This document shows positions 38,201 through 45,808 of a DNA stretch of 64,000 nucleotides, piece after piece. Made by a program: the position numbers and the translations under genes. A model generated the notes under the pieces. That model was not told the DNA's origin. It saw nothing but the letters and a program-made list of their open reading frames with translations, and ran no database searches. Every line of letters begins with the position of its first letter. The first letter of the stretch is position 1. Source of the stretch: Oscillatoria nigro-viridis PCC 7112 (lineage in GTDB: Bacteria; Cyanobacteriota; Cyanobacteriia; Cyanobacteriales; Microcoleaceae); NCBI RefSeq assembly GCF_000317475.1, contig NC_019729.1:3920501-3984500 (forward strand), read 5' to 3'.

Positions 38201-40557
38201 CGGAGTTGGAAGAGGGGTCGCTGGCCGACTTTTTTGGCGAGGCAGAATCAGGCGATGAGGATGCCGAAGAAGGCAATTTTGACGATTTAGAAGCACTGTT
38301 AATTGCCGGTGGTGCTGGAGCTGTTATAGCAGCTTCTGGAAGTACAAATCAGAGTCCGGTAAATACAGAAGTTTTCTCGGATCTCGAAGAGCTCCTCAGC
38401 GAGAGCGCAACTATGCCGGAAATTCACGGGCTACCGGCGACCACTGCTAGTAAAGCTCCCCGCGCTGCCGCCGATGAGAGCGACGACGAATTTGGCGATT
38501 TGGAAAAACTGCTGGAAGAACCCAAGGACGGCGGCCGCCAAGGGGAAGGCAATATGGGGCCCTCGGCGATCAACAGACCCAGGCGGAATGCCCGCGCGGG
38601 CGGGTTCGGCGACCAGACGATGCGGGTGCCGGTCAAGCAACTGGACAACCTCAGCAATTTGATGGGGGAACTGGTTGTGAACCGCAACAGTTTGGAGCAA
38701 GACCAAGAACGGATGCGGCAGTTTTTGGACAATTTGCTGCACCAGGTAACGCTGCTGAGCGATGTGAGCCAGCGGACTCAGGATTTCTACGAGCGGAGTC
38801 TTTTGGAGATTGCTTTGCTGGCAAACCGGCAGGGACACCGATCGGGCTGGCGCTCTGAGGATGCGGCCCCAACCAGGGACAGTACCAGGGACAGTGCCTG
38901 GAGACCGGAGGAAATGGACAGGTTTACTCCTTTCCACAGTTTGGCTCAGGAGATTATCGAGCTGATCGTGCGGGTGCGGGAGTCGGCGGCGGACATTGAG
39001 TTTTTGGTGGATGAGGCGGATCAGGTGACTCGCCAACTGCGACAAGTCACTACTCAACTGCAAGAAGGTTTGACTCGCGCCCGGATGAAGCCGTTTGCGG
39101 AGACGACGGACAGGCTGTTCCGGGCGGTGCGGGAAATTGCGATTAAGTGCGGGAAGCAAGCTCAGTTGCAGGTTGAGGGTAAGGATATTTTGATCGACAA
39201 GATGATTGTGGATCAGCTTTATGACCCGATGACTCACTTGGTGAACAATGCGATTACTCACGGGATCGAAGCGCCGGAGGTGCGTCTGGCGGCTGGGAAG
39301 CCTGCTGTCGGCAGGATTACGATTCGCGCTTTCCACCAAGGGAACCAAACGGTGGTTTCGGTTTCTGACGACGGGGCGGGAATTGACCCGCAAAGGGTGA
39401 AGGCGAAGGCGATTAAGCAGGGTATGCTGACGGCGGCTCAGGCTCAGAGGATGTCTCGCTCGGAAGTTTACGATTTGCTGTTTATGCCCGGTTTCAGCAC
39501 TCAGGAACAGGCGACGGAGTATGCAGGCCGGGGGGTCGGTATGAATGTGGTGCAGACTTCCTTGCAGGAGATTCGGGGAACTGTGTCGATCGATTCAACC
39601 ATCGGCAAGGGGACTGTGTTTACCATCCGTTTGCCTCTGGTGTTGAGCATTTCTAAGGCTCTGACTTGCATTAGCGATCGCGCTCGCATTGCTTTCCCGA
39701 TGGATGGGGTCGAGGATATGATCGATGTGCCTCGCGATCAGGTGACGACGGGGGCCGACGGTTTGCCTTGCATTGAGTGGCGGGGTCAAAGCTTGCCGTT
39801 CCGGCCGCTGCGGGATTTGCTGGCTTACAGCCGCCATTTGGGCCGGGGCAGTGTTTACGGGTTTAATACTGACGATGACATGATTTCGGTGATCGTGCTG
39901 CGCTCTGCTGGCAATTTCTTGGCGGTGCAGGTGGATCAGGTTTCGACGGAACAGGAAATTGTGATCAAGCCGTTGGAGGGGCCGGTGCCGAAGCCGATCG
40001 GGATTGCTGGGGCCACCGTGCTCGGGGACGGTCGGATCGTGGCGATTGCGGATGTTCTGGAACTGATCGATTTGGCTACGGGAAGGCTGCGGAAGGACAC
40101 TGGCGGTACGCTTTGGGATGAGGGCGATCGGGCTGCTGCCGAGGCGGAAATCGAGAAGACTGAGCCTACTGTGCTGATTGTGGATGATTCGATTACCGTG
40201 CGATCGCTGTTGTCGATTACTTTCGAGAAGTCTGGCTATCGTGTGGAAGAAGCCCGCGACGGTAAGGAAGCTTGGGAAAAGATGAAATCTGGTCTGCCTT
40301 GCGATATCGTTTTCTGCGATATTGAAATGCCGAGAATGGACGGTTTGGAACTGCTTTCTCGGATGCAGAAAGATGCTGTTTTGTGTGAATTGCCGATCGC
40401 GATGTTAACTTCTCGCGGTGCTGACAGACACCGCCAAATGGCTTACAGTTTGGGCGCGAAGGGCTATTTCACTAAGCCTTATTTGGAGGAGCAATTGCTT
40501 GATGCTGCTTCTCGGATGTTGAAAGGTGAGGTTGTTGGTGCTCCGGTTGGTGTTTAA
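35230..40557 (+). CDS. hmpE: Hybrid CheA-type histidine kinase HmpE (PilL type)
   Basis: This is a 1775-aa kinase core of the pilus chemotaxis system. An HPt domain is at residues 5-115 with phospho-His49 in 'FRAAHSVKGGAAMLG'. Residues 230-1115 are a very acidic low-complexity linker with repeated 'DLFG/LF..' patches. The dimerisation and regulatory region starts at about 1125 ('MRVPVKQLDNLSNLMGELVVNRNSLEQ'). The ATP-binding domain includes 'LVNNAITHGIEAPEVR', 'VSDDGAGIDPQRVKAKA' and 'GRGVGMNVVQTSLQEIRG'. A CheW-like domain lies at about 1485-1620. A receiver domain is last (about 1650-1770): 'VLIVDDSITVRSLL', phospho-Asp in 'IVFCDIEMPRMDGLE', Lys in 'YFTKPYLEE'. With hmpB absent from the operon, this receiver may take more of the output role. 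Confidence 0.94.
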   Translation: MLPEQQQRIMGYFIEEAKDHLNTIEQGLLNLQTTIEDPELVNEVFRAAHSVKGGAAMLGLTSIQQTAHRLEDSFKVLKECSVKVDQQLESLFLRIFDTLQGLLEQLSGPFGLTEELGEQMVRELEPVFEELNGHLGGLVGHGEYHPDESIALAVPEPVMAGIGVGAFASSRSFPDSPSVYAPDVRETEDSALQLVFDSDVPARMRELLQEFKQPEGPESRRQLKNICQNLLGTGEQFELPCWIELIQAVSKAIANPENTYRTLAPTVIKDIKQAQELVISGLESSIVPSAKLLSLLPAVQVPETDFEDLLAFAQPSKSGTNVVSVEDEAWELVGSGDVPDGLNKLLPTISGVSIDELFDQLDSGDSNDDSGIRSAQFDEDSAFAESDIETSAFRGSTRTGPEVGAAELNTLADLFDGESPDLDGAWEEEEDLDYAQSSGISAGMLGSDDDNSGDFTDLLFDEYDDTESSETKTTPPIDDLTSLFGEDVLFGEEAEGSAVAAGQTNAGSSQGLTRQQLKTGNGRGGERRDDTAAPARGQADEDALGTLLDEVAAQTSAGVTDNADFDNLFGDLGLSEATGVPAVSSEYSLKSEALDGESQEPAAGGGNSDSADAEALALPVMDDFESISELGEDSDLSELLGITSNFLSSEDEGEENAGDRDRVAGIAQNEERGNVLNMTSNSDLDISADENWLEDAFGMEDESVQSLNLDLDDTDLDALFGDMTSGAISEDEQTVRDRQGATTSREAADLAELFGSVPTGTEYDGEASGQALGGWPNDGNSELLSAGVGVDEGDLGSLFENNGAAVSDQGLTNSAEVEFGALSDDRPESEISNVESDEAAAFDFLEDMFGEGMVHPGDAGAAPDDGATVDVKELSAQPAGDLFDELGADLFDRAEIDVAGESEGEDDLFNALETDFLSADLEPLPAESLDGMFEGDADLLSAMETGATLNNSILMGFDDLLDSIDAEVLVTSELTTGFWDAEDESAQPDSSELEEGSLADFFGEAESGDEDAEEGNFDDLEALLIAGGAGAVIAASGSTNQSPVNTEVFSDLEELLSESATMPEIHGLPATTASKAPRAAADESDDEFGDLEKLLEEPKDGGRQGEGNMGPSAINRPRRNARAGGFGDQTMRVPVKQLDNLSNLMGELVVNRNSLEQDQERMRQFLDNLLHQVTLLSDVSQRTQDFYERSLLEIALLANRQGHRSGWRSEDAAPTRDSTRDSAWRPEEMDRFTPFHSLAQEIIELIVRVRESAADIEFLVDEADQVTRQLRQVTTQLQEGLTRARMKPFAETTDRLFRAVREIAIKCGKQAQLQVEGKDILIDKMIVDQLYDPMTHLVNNAITHGIEAPEVRLAAGKPAVGRITIRAFHQGNQTVVSVSDDGAGIDPQRVKAKAIKQGMLTAAQAQRMSRSEVYDLLFMPGFSTQEQATEYAGRGVGMNVVQTSLQEIRGTVSIDSTIGKGTVFTIRLPLVLSISKALTCISDRARIAFPMDGVEDMIDVPRDQVTTGADGLPCIEWRGQSLPFRPLRDLLAYSRHLGRGSVYGFNTDDDMISVIVLRSAGNFLAVQVDQVSTEQEIVIKPLEGPVPKPIGIAGATVLGDGRIVAIADVLELIDLATGRLRKDTGGTLWDEGDRAAAEAEIEKTEPTVLIVDDSITVRSLLSITFEKSGYRVEEARDGKEAWEKMKSGLPCDIVFCDIEMPRMDGLELLSRMQKDAVLCELPIAMLTSRGADRHRQMAYSLGAKGYFTKPYLEEQLLDAASRMLKGEVVGAPVGV

Positions 40558-40856
40558 TGTGTAAATCTGCTTTTATCTGCGGTTGAAAAATGGGAATTTG
40601 TTAATCGCAGATGAAATTGGATTGATTAAACCGCAGAGGACACAGAGAACGCAGAGAAAGAGAACAGAGAGATCGATGATTCTGAGGAAGGACGAATTTG
40701 ATATAATTTATCTGGGTTTATCTGTGTTTATCTGCGGTTGAAAAAGGGAGTTGATTGACCGCAGATGAAAATGGATTGATGCGGATTTAGATCGCGCTTT
40801 CGGTTTTGGTGGTAGGCTGGGAAAGTGGGGTGTAGCGGAAGGGCGATCGGTTATTT
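40558..40856. other. Intergenic region with direct repeats
   Basis: Two copies of a ~30-bp unit (tttatctgcggttgaaaaa, about 40569 and 40729) and several 'cgcagatgaaa..tggattgat' segments. These are dispersed repeats of cyanobacterial genomes that also occur near 63515 and 63620. No gene is supported. Confidence 0.6.
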
Positions 40857-42170
40857 ATGAAAGCTGAAGAACTTTTAGAAAGATACGCAGCAGGACAGCG
40901 CAACTTTCAAAAAGCAGACCTTAGAGAAGAAAACCTCAAAGGTGCGGACTTGAGTGGAATAGATCTATACGGTTCCAATCTATCGGGTGCAGACTTGAGT
41001 GAAGCAAATCTAACTCTAGTAAACTTTAATAGTGCCAATCTTATTAAAGCATCCCTGACAAATGCTAATTTGAGCAGTTTAGTAGGCGCTTCTTCAGCAA
41101 ATTTGGGTTGGGCAGACCTGAGTGGTGCAGATTTGAGTTGGGCCAACTTTAGTAGTGCTACTTTAAATTATGCTAATTTAGAGCGGGGAACTCTGACAGG
41201 AGCCAACTTTAATAACGCTAAATTGTTTGGTGTCAATTTAGACGAAGCAAATCTGAGCAGTGCAAGTTTAGATAGTGCTGACATACGTGTAGCTTCTTTG
41301 CATAAAGCGAACCTAAGTAAAGCGAATTTGAATAAGGCTGATTTGACTGAGGCATACTTAGTGGAAGCTGACTTAACTCTGGCAAATTTGAATGAGGCGA
41401 TATTGACATCGGCCAAACTTCAAAAAGCTAAATTCCAGAAAGCTAATCTGCACAAAGTGAATCTGTCAAGAATGAATTTGACTAAGGCCAATTTAGAACA
41501 AGCAAAACTGGACAGTACAAATCTAAAATATGCTTGTCTGCAAGGTGCAAATCTAGAAAGAGCCAATCTACGATCTTCTAATTTGACCGGAGCTAATCTG
41601 ATAAAAGCAAACTTAAAAAGGGTAGACTTTAGTTGGTGTGATTGTTATGGCTGGGATATTGAAAATGCAGACTTAACTGGTGCTATAATGCCCGATGGAG
41701 AAATCTACCAGCCTGAAACCTCTGACGGAGAACTCTACCAGCCGGAAACCTCCGAAAAATTATTCCAAAAAATGACATCTATGACGCGCAAAATTATTCG
41801 TACTGACAAAGCACCGGCACCCGTGGGCCCATACAATCAAGCGATCGCCGCTACGGGCACTATGCTGTTTGTAGCAGGCCAAATTGCGATCGACATTAGA
41901 CTAAACGATATTGTCTACACCGACGACGTGGCAAAACAAACCGAACAAGTTATGGCAAATATCGAAGCGATTCTCACAGCAGCGGGCGCTACTTGGTTGG
42001 ATGTGGTAAAAACTACGGTTTTTCTCAAAGATATGAATGATTTTGCCACTGTGAATGCGGTTTATGGGAAATATTTTGATGAGGCAACTGCACCGGCGCG
42101 CGCTTGTGTGGAGGTTTCGCGTTTGCCGAAAGATGTGTTAGTTGAGATTGACTGTATTGCCGTGATTTGA
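40857..42170 (+). CDS. Pentapeptide-repeat protein fused to RidA
   Basis: This is a 437-aa protein. Residues 20-280 are about 50 A(D/N)Lxx pentapeptide repeats forming a right-handed quadrilateral beta-helix ('[24 protein letters not shown]'). A short duplicated linker ([20 protein letters not shown]) leads to a complete RidA/YjgF domain (310-437): '[33 protein letters not shown]', '[21 protein letters not shown]', '[25 protein letters not shown]'. The catalytic Arg of 'PARACVEV' and the final Glu are present, so imine deaminase activity is expected. No stop or indel separates the halves. An internal ATG ([11 protein letters not shown], about 41773) could also produce free RidA. Confidence 0.88.
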   Translation: MKAEELLERYAAGQRNFQKADLREENLKGADLSGIDLYGSNLSGADLSEANLTLVNFNSANLIKASLTNANLSSLVGASSANLGWADLSGADLSWANFSSATLNYANLERGTLTGANFNNAKLFGVNLDEANLSSASLDSADIRVASLHKANLSKANLNKADLTEAYLVEADLTLANLNEAILTSAKLQKAKFQKANLHKVNLSRMNLTKANLEQAKLDSTNLKYACLQGANLERANLRSSNLTGANLIKANLKRVDFSWCDCYGWDIENADLTGAIMPDGEIYQPETSDGELYQPETSEKLFQKMTSMTRKIIRTDKAPAPVGPYNQAIAATGTMLFVAGQIAIDIRLNDIVYTDDVAKQTEQVMANIEAILTAAGATWLDVVKTTVFLKDMNDFATVNAVYGKYFDEATAPARACVEVSRLPKDVLVEIDCIAVI

Positions 42171-42232
42171 TTTGAGCTTTTTTTTACATACCCGACTTTT
42201 TGAAGAAGTTGGGTATGTGGATATTCTGTTTT

Positions 42233-42610
42233 TTAATGTTTTTGCAGTTGGGAAACTTGAATTTTCGGCAATTCTTTCCACTCGGGTTCAATGGGTGAAT
42301 AGCAACAGTAGCACACCGCTAAACAGTCATATTCAGCATTCGGAATTTCAGGCCTGTACTCCTCTACGCGCGAAACCTCCCAATCTCCCCAGCGAACGTG
42401 AGTGCTGGCAGCAGGGGATTTAGGATCTGCACTCTCCTTAAATTGGGCAAAGTTTCGCAGGCGATCGCCCGTTTGAGGGAGAGGTTTGTTTGAGTAGTCG
42501 TAGTGTTCTGCTAGGATACTCGTGAGAGCACCTGTATGGGAAAGCAATCTATCCTCCCATCCAGGGGAAGAAAGCGATTCTGTTTTGAAAACGATCAACC
42601 GTTTTGGCAT
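42233..42610 (-). CDS. Uncharacterised 125-aa protein
   Basis: I do not recognise this protein. It starts MPKRLIVFKTESLSSPGWED. A clear ribosome-binding site (gagagagg) lies about nine bases before ATG 42610, and the upstream small gene ends four bases earlier, which supports translation as a two-gene unit. It contains Cys-rich 'YDCLAVCYCCYSPIEPEW' near the C-terminus and an acidic-basic middle. No signal peptide or membrane segment is visible. Confidence 0.6.
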   Translation of the reverse strand: MPKRLIVFKTESLSSPGWEDRLLSHTGALTSILAEHYDYSNKPLPQTGDRLRNFAQFKESADPKSPAASTHVRWGDWEVSRVEEYRPEIPNAEYDCLAVCYCCYSPIEPEWKELPKIQVSQLQKH

Positions 42611-42614
42611 TGAT

Positions 42615-42752
42615 TTATTCCTCTCTCTCGTGTTCGGGTTCGTATGGACTTGGTGGAAACTCTGTCAACCCTTCAAAGACACAATCAACCTTAAGTATCG
42701 AATCGTTTGTTTTTTCCCATCGGATTAATTCCCATCCCTGACGCTTGGCCAT
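42615..42752 (-). CDS. Small 45-aa protein upstream of the 125-aa gene
   Basis: It reads MAKRQGWELIRWEKTNDSIL, then KVDCVFEGLTEFPPSPYEPE, then HEREE and stop. The stop is four bases before the next start. The reading frame stays open upstream to 42800 without an ATG (SRHSATDPEKCDQ), so the real protein may begin at an alternative start or have lost its N-terminus. Protein-like composition and coupling support it; function unknown. Confidence 0.45.
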   Translation of the reverse strand: MAKRQGWELIRWEKTNDSILKVDCVFEGLTEFPPSPYEPEHEREE

Positions 42753-42802
42753 TTGATCGCATTTCTCTGGATCGGTTGCACTATGACGGCTAATATTCTC
42801 TT

Positions 42803-43207
42803 AGGGCTCGTAACGAGGTCTTGATGTCATCTTTATCTGCGTTTTTCTACAGACGCTGATGAAAATCAAACCTGCTATCTTCACCTGCAATGTCTGCGGT
42901 TTACAAGCCTATATCGTATCATTTATAGTAACTACCTAAGCATACTTTATATTTTTTTGATTCCCCGCTCTGCTGGGACTTCATTGATGTATTTGCGGCT
43001 TTAACCGCCGAGGGTAAAGTGCGCGACTTTATTAACTTCTACAGCCGATCGCACTTTTGTCGATCTGTCGCTGTCGCGCACCTACTCCCAAATCAATCTG
43101 AAACAATCAGATTTAATCTCAATTAGCAATTAGCAATTACTAATCACCAGTTACCAATTAGCAATTAGCAATTACTCTACAAGTAATTACCAATTACCAA
43201 CCGTAAA
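42803..43207. other. Intergenic region with AATTAGC repeats
   Basis: It includes a tandem tract of caattag/caattac heptamers at about 43121-43200, directly next to the pnp stop. No gene is seen. 42860-42900 contains another 'atctgcg..' dispersed repeat. Confidence 0.6.
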
Positions 43208-45361
43208 CTATTTATTCAGCGCTTCGCGGGCGGCTACCGCTTCGTCGGGATGAATATTCAAGCGGGTCAAATTAATTCGACCTTTATTGTCAATTTCTCG
43301 CACTTTGACAATCACTTCATCGTTTACAGCTAACTCGTCTTCCACTTTCCCGACGCGGTAGTCCGCTAACTGGGAAATGTGAATCATTCCTTCTTTTCCG
43401 GGCAAAATTTCCACAAAAGCGCCGATCGGAATAATTCGAGTTACGCGGCCGACATACACGTCTCCTGCATTCAACTTGCGCGTCATGCCTTGGACAATGT
43501 TGTAAGCCCGTTGAGCTTTTTCGCTGTCGTTGCCAGCAATTGTCACGGTTCCGTCGTCTTCGATGTCAATTTTGACACCGGTTTCTTCGGTGATGGCTTT
43601 GATCGTTTTGCCACCTGGCCCAATTACCAAACCGATAAATTCTGGATCGATTTTCAGGGTTAGCAAGCGCGGTGCAAACGGCGACATTTCCTTGCGGGGA
43701 GTGTCGATGGTTGCCAGCATTCTTTCTAAAATGTGCAGTCTGGCCGGTTTTGCTTGGCGGATGGCGGTGGCTATCACATCTAAGGGTAAACCTTTGATTT
43801 TCATGTCCATCTGCAAAGCAGTAATCCCGGTGTCGGTACCGGCTACTTTGAAGTCCATGTCGCCTAAGAAGTCTTCAATTGCCTGAATGTCAGTCAAAAT
43901 TCGGACTTCATCGCCTTCTTTAATTAAGCCCATTGCCGCGCCGCTGACGGGTTGGGAAAGGGGAACGCCTGCATCCATTAATGCTAGCGTTGAGGCGCAA
44001 ACTGAACCCATTGAGGTGGAACCGTCGGAAGAAAGGATTTCTGAAACTACGCGAATGACGTAGGGGAAATCTTCTTTGGATGGCAAAACCGGCAGCAAAG
44101 CGCGTTCTGCCAGGGCTCCGTGACCGATTTCTCGCCGCCCGGGCGATCGCATCGGCTTGGTTTCTCCTACCGAAAACGGCGGGAAATTGTAGTGATGCAA
44201 GTAGCGTTTGTCTTGCTGCGGGTGCAAGTCGTCTCCTAAGTCTTGGGCGTCGCCCGGGGTTCCCAGGGTAGCTGCGGACAAGACTTGGGTCAACCCCCGA
44301 TTAAACAGCGCACAGCCGTGTACTCGCGACGGCAGCACGCCTACGCGACAAGAAACGGGTCGCACCTCGTCTAGCTTGCGGCCGTCTACGCGGACGCCAT
44401 CTTCGAGGATTTGCTGGCGCATGATTTTTTTGGTAACGTCTTTGAAAACGTTGCCGATCGCCTTGGTGTTGGCGGTGGCCGCTAGTTTTACCGGGTCTTC
44501 TTCCGGGAGTTCGGCGATCGCAGCTTCGACTGCATTTGCCTTAACTTCGTCCAATGCTGCATTCCGTATTGTTTTGTCTTTTTCAAATCTTGACAAAATG
44601 GTGCGGATGGGTTCTTGGGCGCGATCGCGAATAAAGTTTTCCAGGGCCGAGTCTAGGGATGGCCGTTCCTCTACCACCAAATCGATCCCCAATTCTGCCA
44701 TAATTTCGCGCTGGGCTTGAATCAAGTCACAGGCTGCTTCGTAGCCGAAGTCGATCGCCTCGATGATATCCTGTTCCGGCAATTGGTTGGCGCCGGCTTC
44801 CACCATGATTACTCCATCAGGAGAACCGGCTACCACCAGATCCAACTCGCCTTCTTTGATTTCGCTGTAAGTTGGGTTGATGATGAAATCGTCCCCTACC
44901 AAACCGACTCGCACTGCCGCCATCGGCCCGTAAAACGGCATTTTCCCCAGCAGTATCGCCACCGAAGCCCCCGTCACCGCCAAAACGTCCGGCGGTACTT
45001 GTTCGTCCATCGAAACCGTTGTGGCTACAACTTGAATGTCATCTCGCAGCCAGCTTGGAAATAGCGGGCGCAGCGGTCGATCGATCAAACGGCCAGTCAA
45101 AGTCACTTTTTCGGGGGGACGCCCTTCCCTTCGCAAAAATCCACCGGGAATTTTACCGCCAGCGTAGAGTCTCTCTTCGTAATCCACCAACAGGGGCAGG
45201 AAATCAATTCCTTCTCTCCCCTGCGATCGAGTCGCTGTCACCAAAACCGCCGTGTCACCTGACTGAATCAAAACTGCACCGCCTGCTTGAGGCGCTAGTA
45301 AACCAATCTTCAGTCTAATATCCCGTCCATCGAAGGATATTGACTTGTCTATCTCTACCAT
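43208..45361 (-). CDS. pnp: Polyribonucleotide nucleotidyltransferase (PNPase)
   Basis: This is a 717-aa phosphorolytic 3'-5' exoribonuclease acting in mRNA turnover and tRNA/polyA tail metabolism. It has two RNase PH domains ('[37 protein letters not shown]'; '[34 protein letters not shown]') joined by an alpha-helical domain. A KH domain ('[28 protein letters not shown]') and an S1 domain ('[35 protein letters not shown]') follow at the C-terminus. The length is standard. It starts at 45361 ([20 protein letters not shown]). It is monocistronic here. Confidence 0.97.
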   Translation of the reverse strand: MVEIDKSISFDGRDIRLKIGLLAPQAGGAVLIQSGDTAVLVTATRSQGREGIDFLPLLVDYEERLYAGGKIPGGFLRREGRPPEKVTLTGRLIDRPLRPLFPSWLRDDIQVVATTVSMDEQVPPDVLAVTGASVAILLGKMPFYGPMAAVRVGLVGDDFIINPTYSEIKEGELDLVVAGSPDGVIMVEAGANQLPEQDIIEAIDFGYEAACDLIQAQREIMAELGIDLVVEERPSLDSALENFIRDRAQEPIRTILSRFEKDKTIRNAALDEVKANAVEAAIAELPEEDPVKLAATANTKAIGNVFKDVTKKIMRQQILEDGVRVDGRKLDEVRPVSCRVGVLPSRVHGCALFNRGLTQVLSAATLGTPGDAQDLGDDLHPQQDKRYLHHYNFPPFSVGETKPMRSPGRREIGHGALAERALLPVLPSKEDFPYVIRVVSEILSSDGSTSMGSVCASTLALMDAGVPLSQPVSGAAMGLIKEGDEVRILTDIQAIEDFLGDMDFKVAGTDTGITALQMDMKIKGLPLDVIATAIRQAKPARLHILERMLATIDTPRKEMSPFAPRLLTLKIDPEFIGLVIGPGGKTIKAITEETGVKIDIEDDGTVTIAGNDSEKAQRAYNIVQGMTRKLNAGDVYVGRVTRIIPIGAFVEILPGKEGMIHISQLADYRVGKVEDELAVNDEVIVKVREIDNKGRINLTRLNIHPDEAVAAREALNK

Positions 45362-45808
45362 GTAGCACTGCTTCCTTATCTACCACATTCTTTCTCTGTC
45401 GGGATCGTAACATTACCACAGGATGTTTGAGAGTCCGACCCCAAAAGACAGGGATAATCGCGTCGCGATCGGCTGTCTGCGTCTCGATTCTAAGCATTTA
45501 TACTCGAAAATTATTTTTTGCAGTCTGGGGTCGATTCTCCGGTCGATCGCCCGCTAAACGCCTTCCATAGATGGTACGATGAATTTTCGTTTGGCAATTG
45601 GGACGTTGAAGGAAAAATGAAGAGGGATTTAGTTATCTAGGACAGGGAATAAGCCGTAAGGTGTGCCATAAGTACCTAAATATACAGGTTATACCTAATT
45701 CCTATCCTGCTCAAAATTGGCTCGGTTTGTTTTAAATAAAATTTTCATAAATCCATATAAATGCTGTAGCAAGCATCGCACTTAAATACAAATATTAGGG
45801 TAAAAAAT
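45362..45808. other. Divergent intergenic region between pnp and the SNF2 gene
   Basis: 447 bp that should hold both promoters. No gene and no clear conserved element is seen. It carries CGATCG-type sites only. Confidence 0.5.

Noticed and set aside
36888-38276. 462-codon minus-strand Ser/Pro-rich frame
   Set aside because: It is the complement of the acidic linker of hmpE; biased codon composition removes stops on the other strand.
38431-39393. 320-codon minus-strand frame
   Set aside because: Antisense of the conserved kinase domain of hmpE, with no recognisable protein features.
43121-43200. Possible CRISPR array
   Set aside because: The repeats are contiguous heptamers without spacers.
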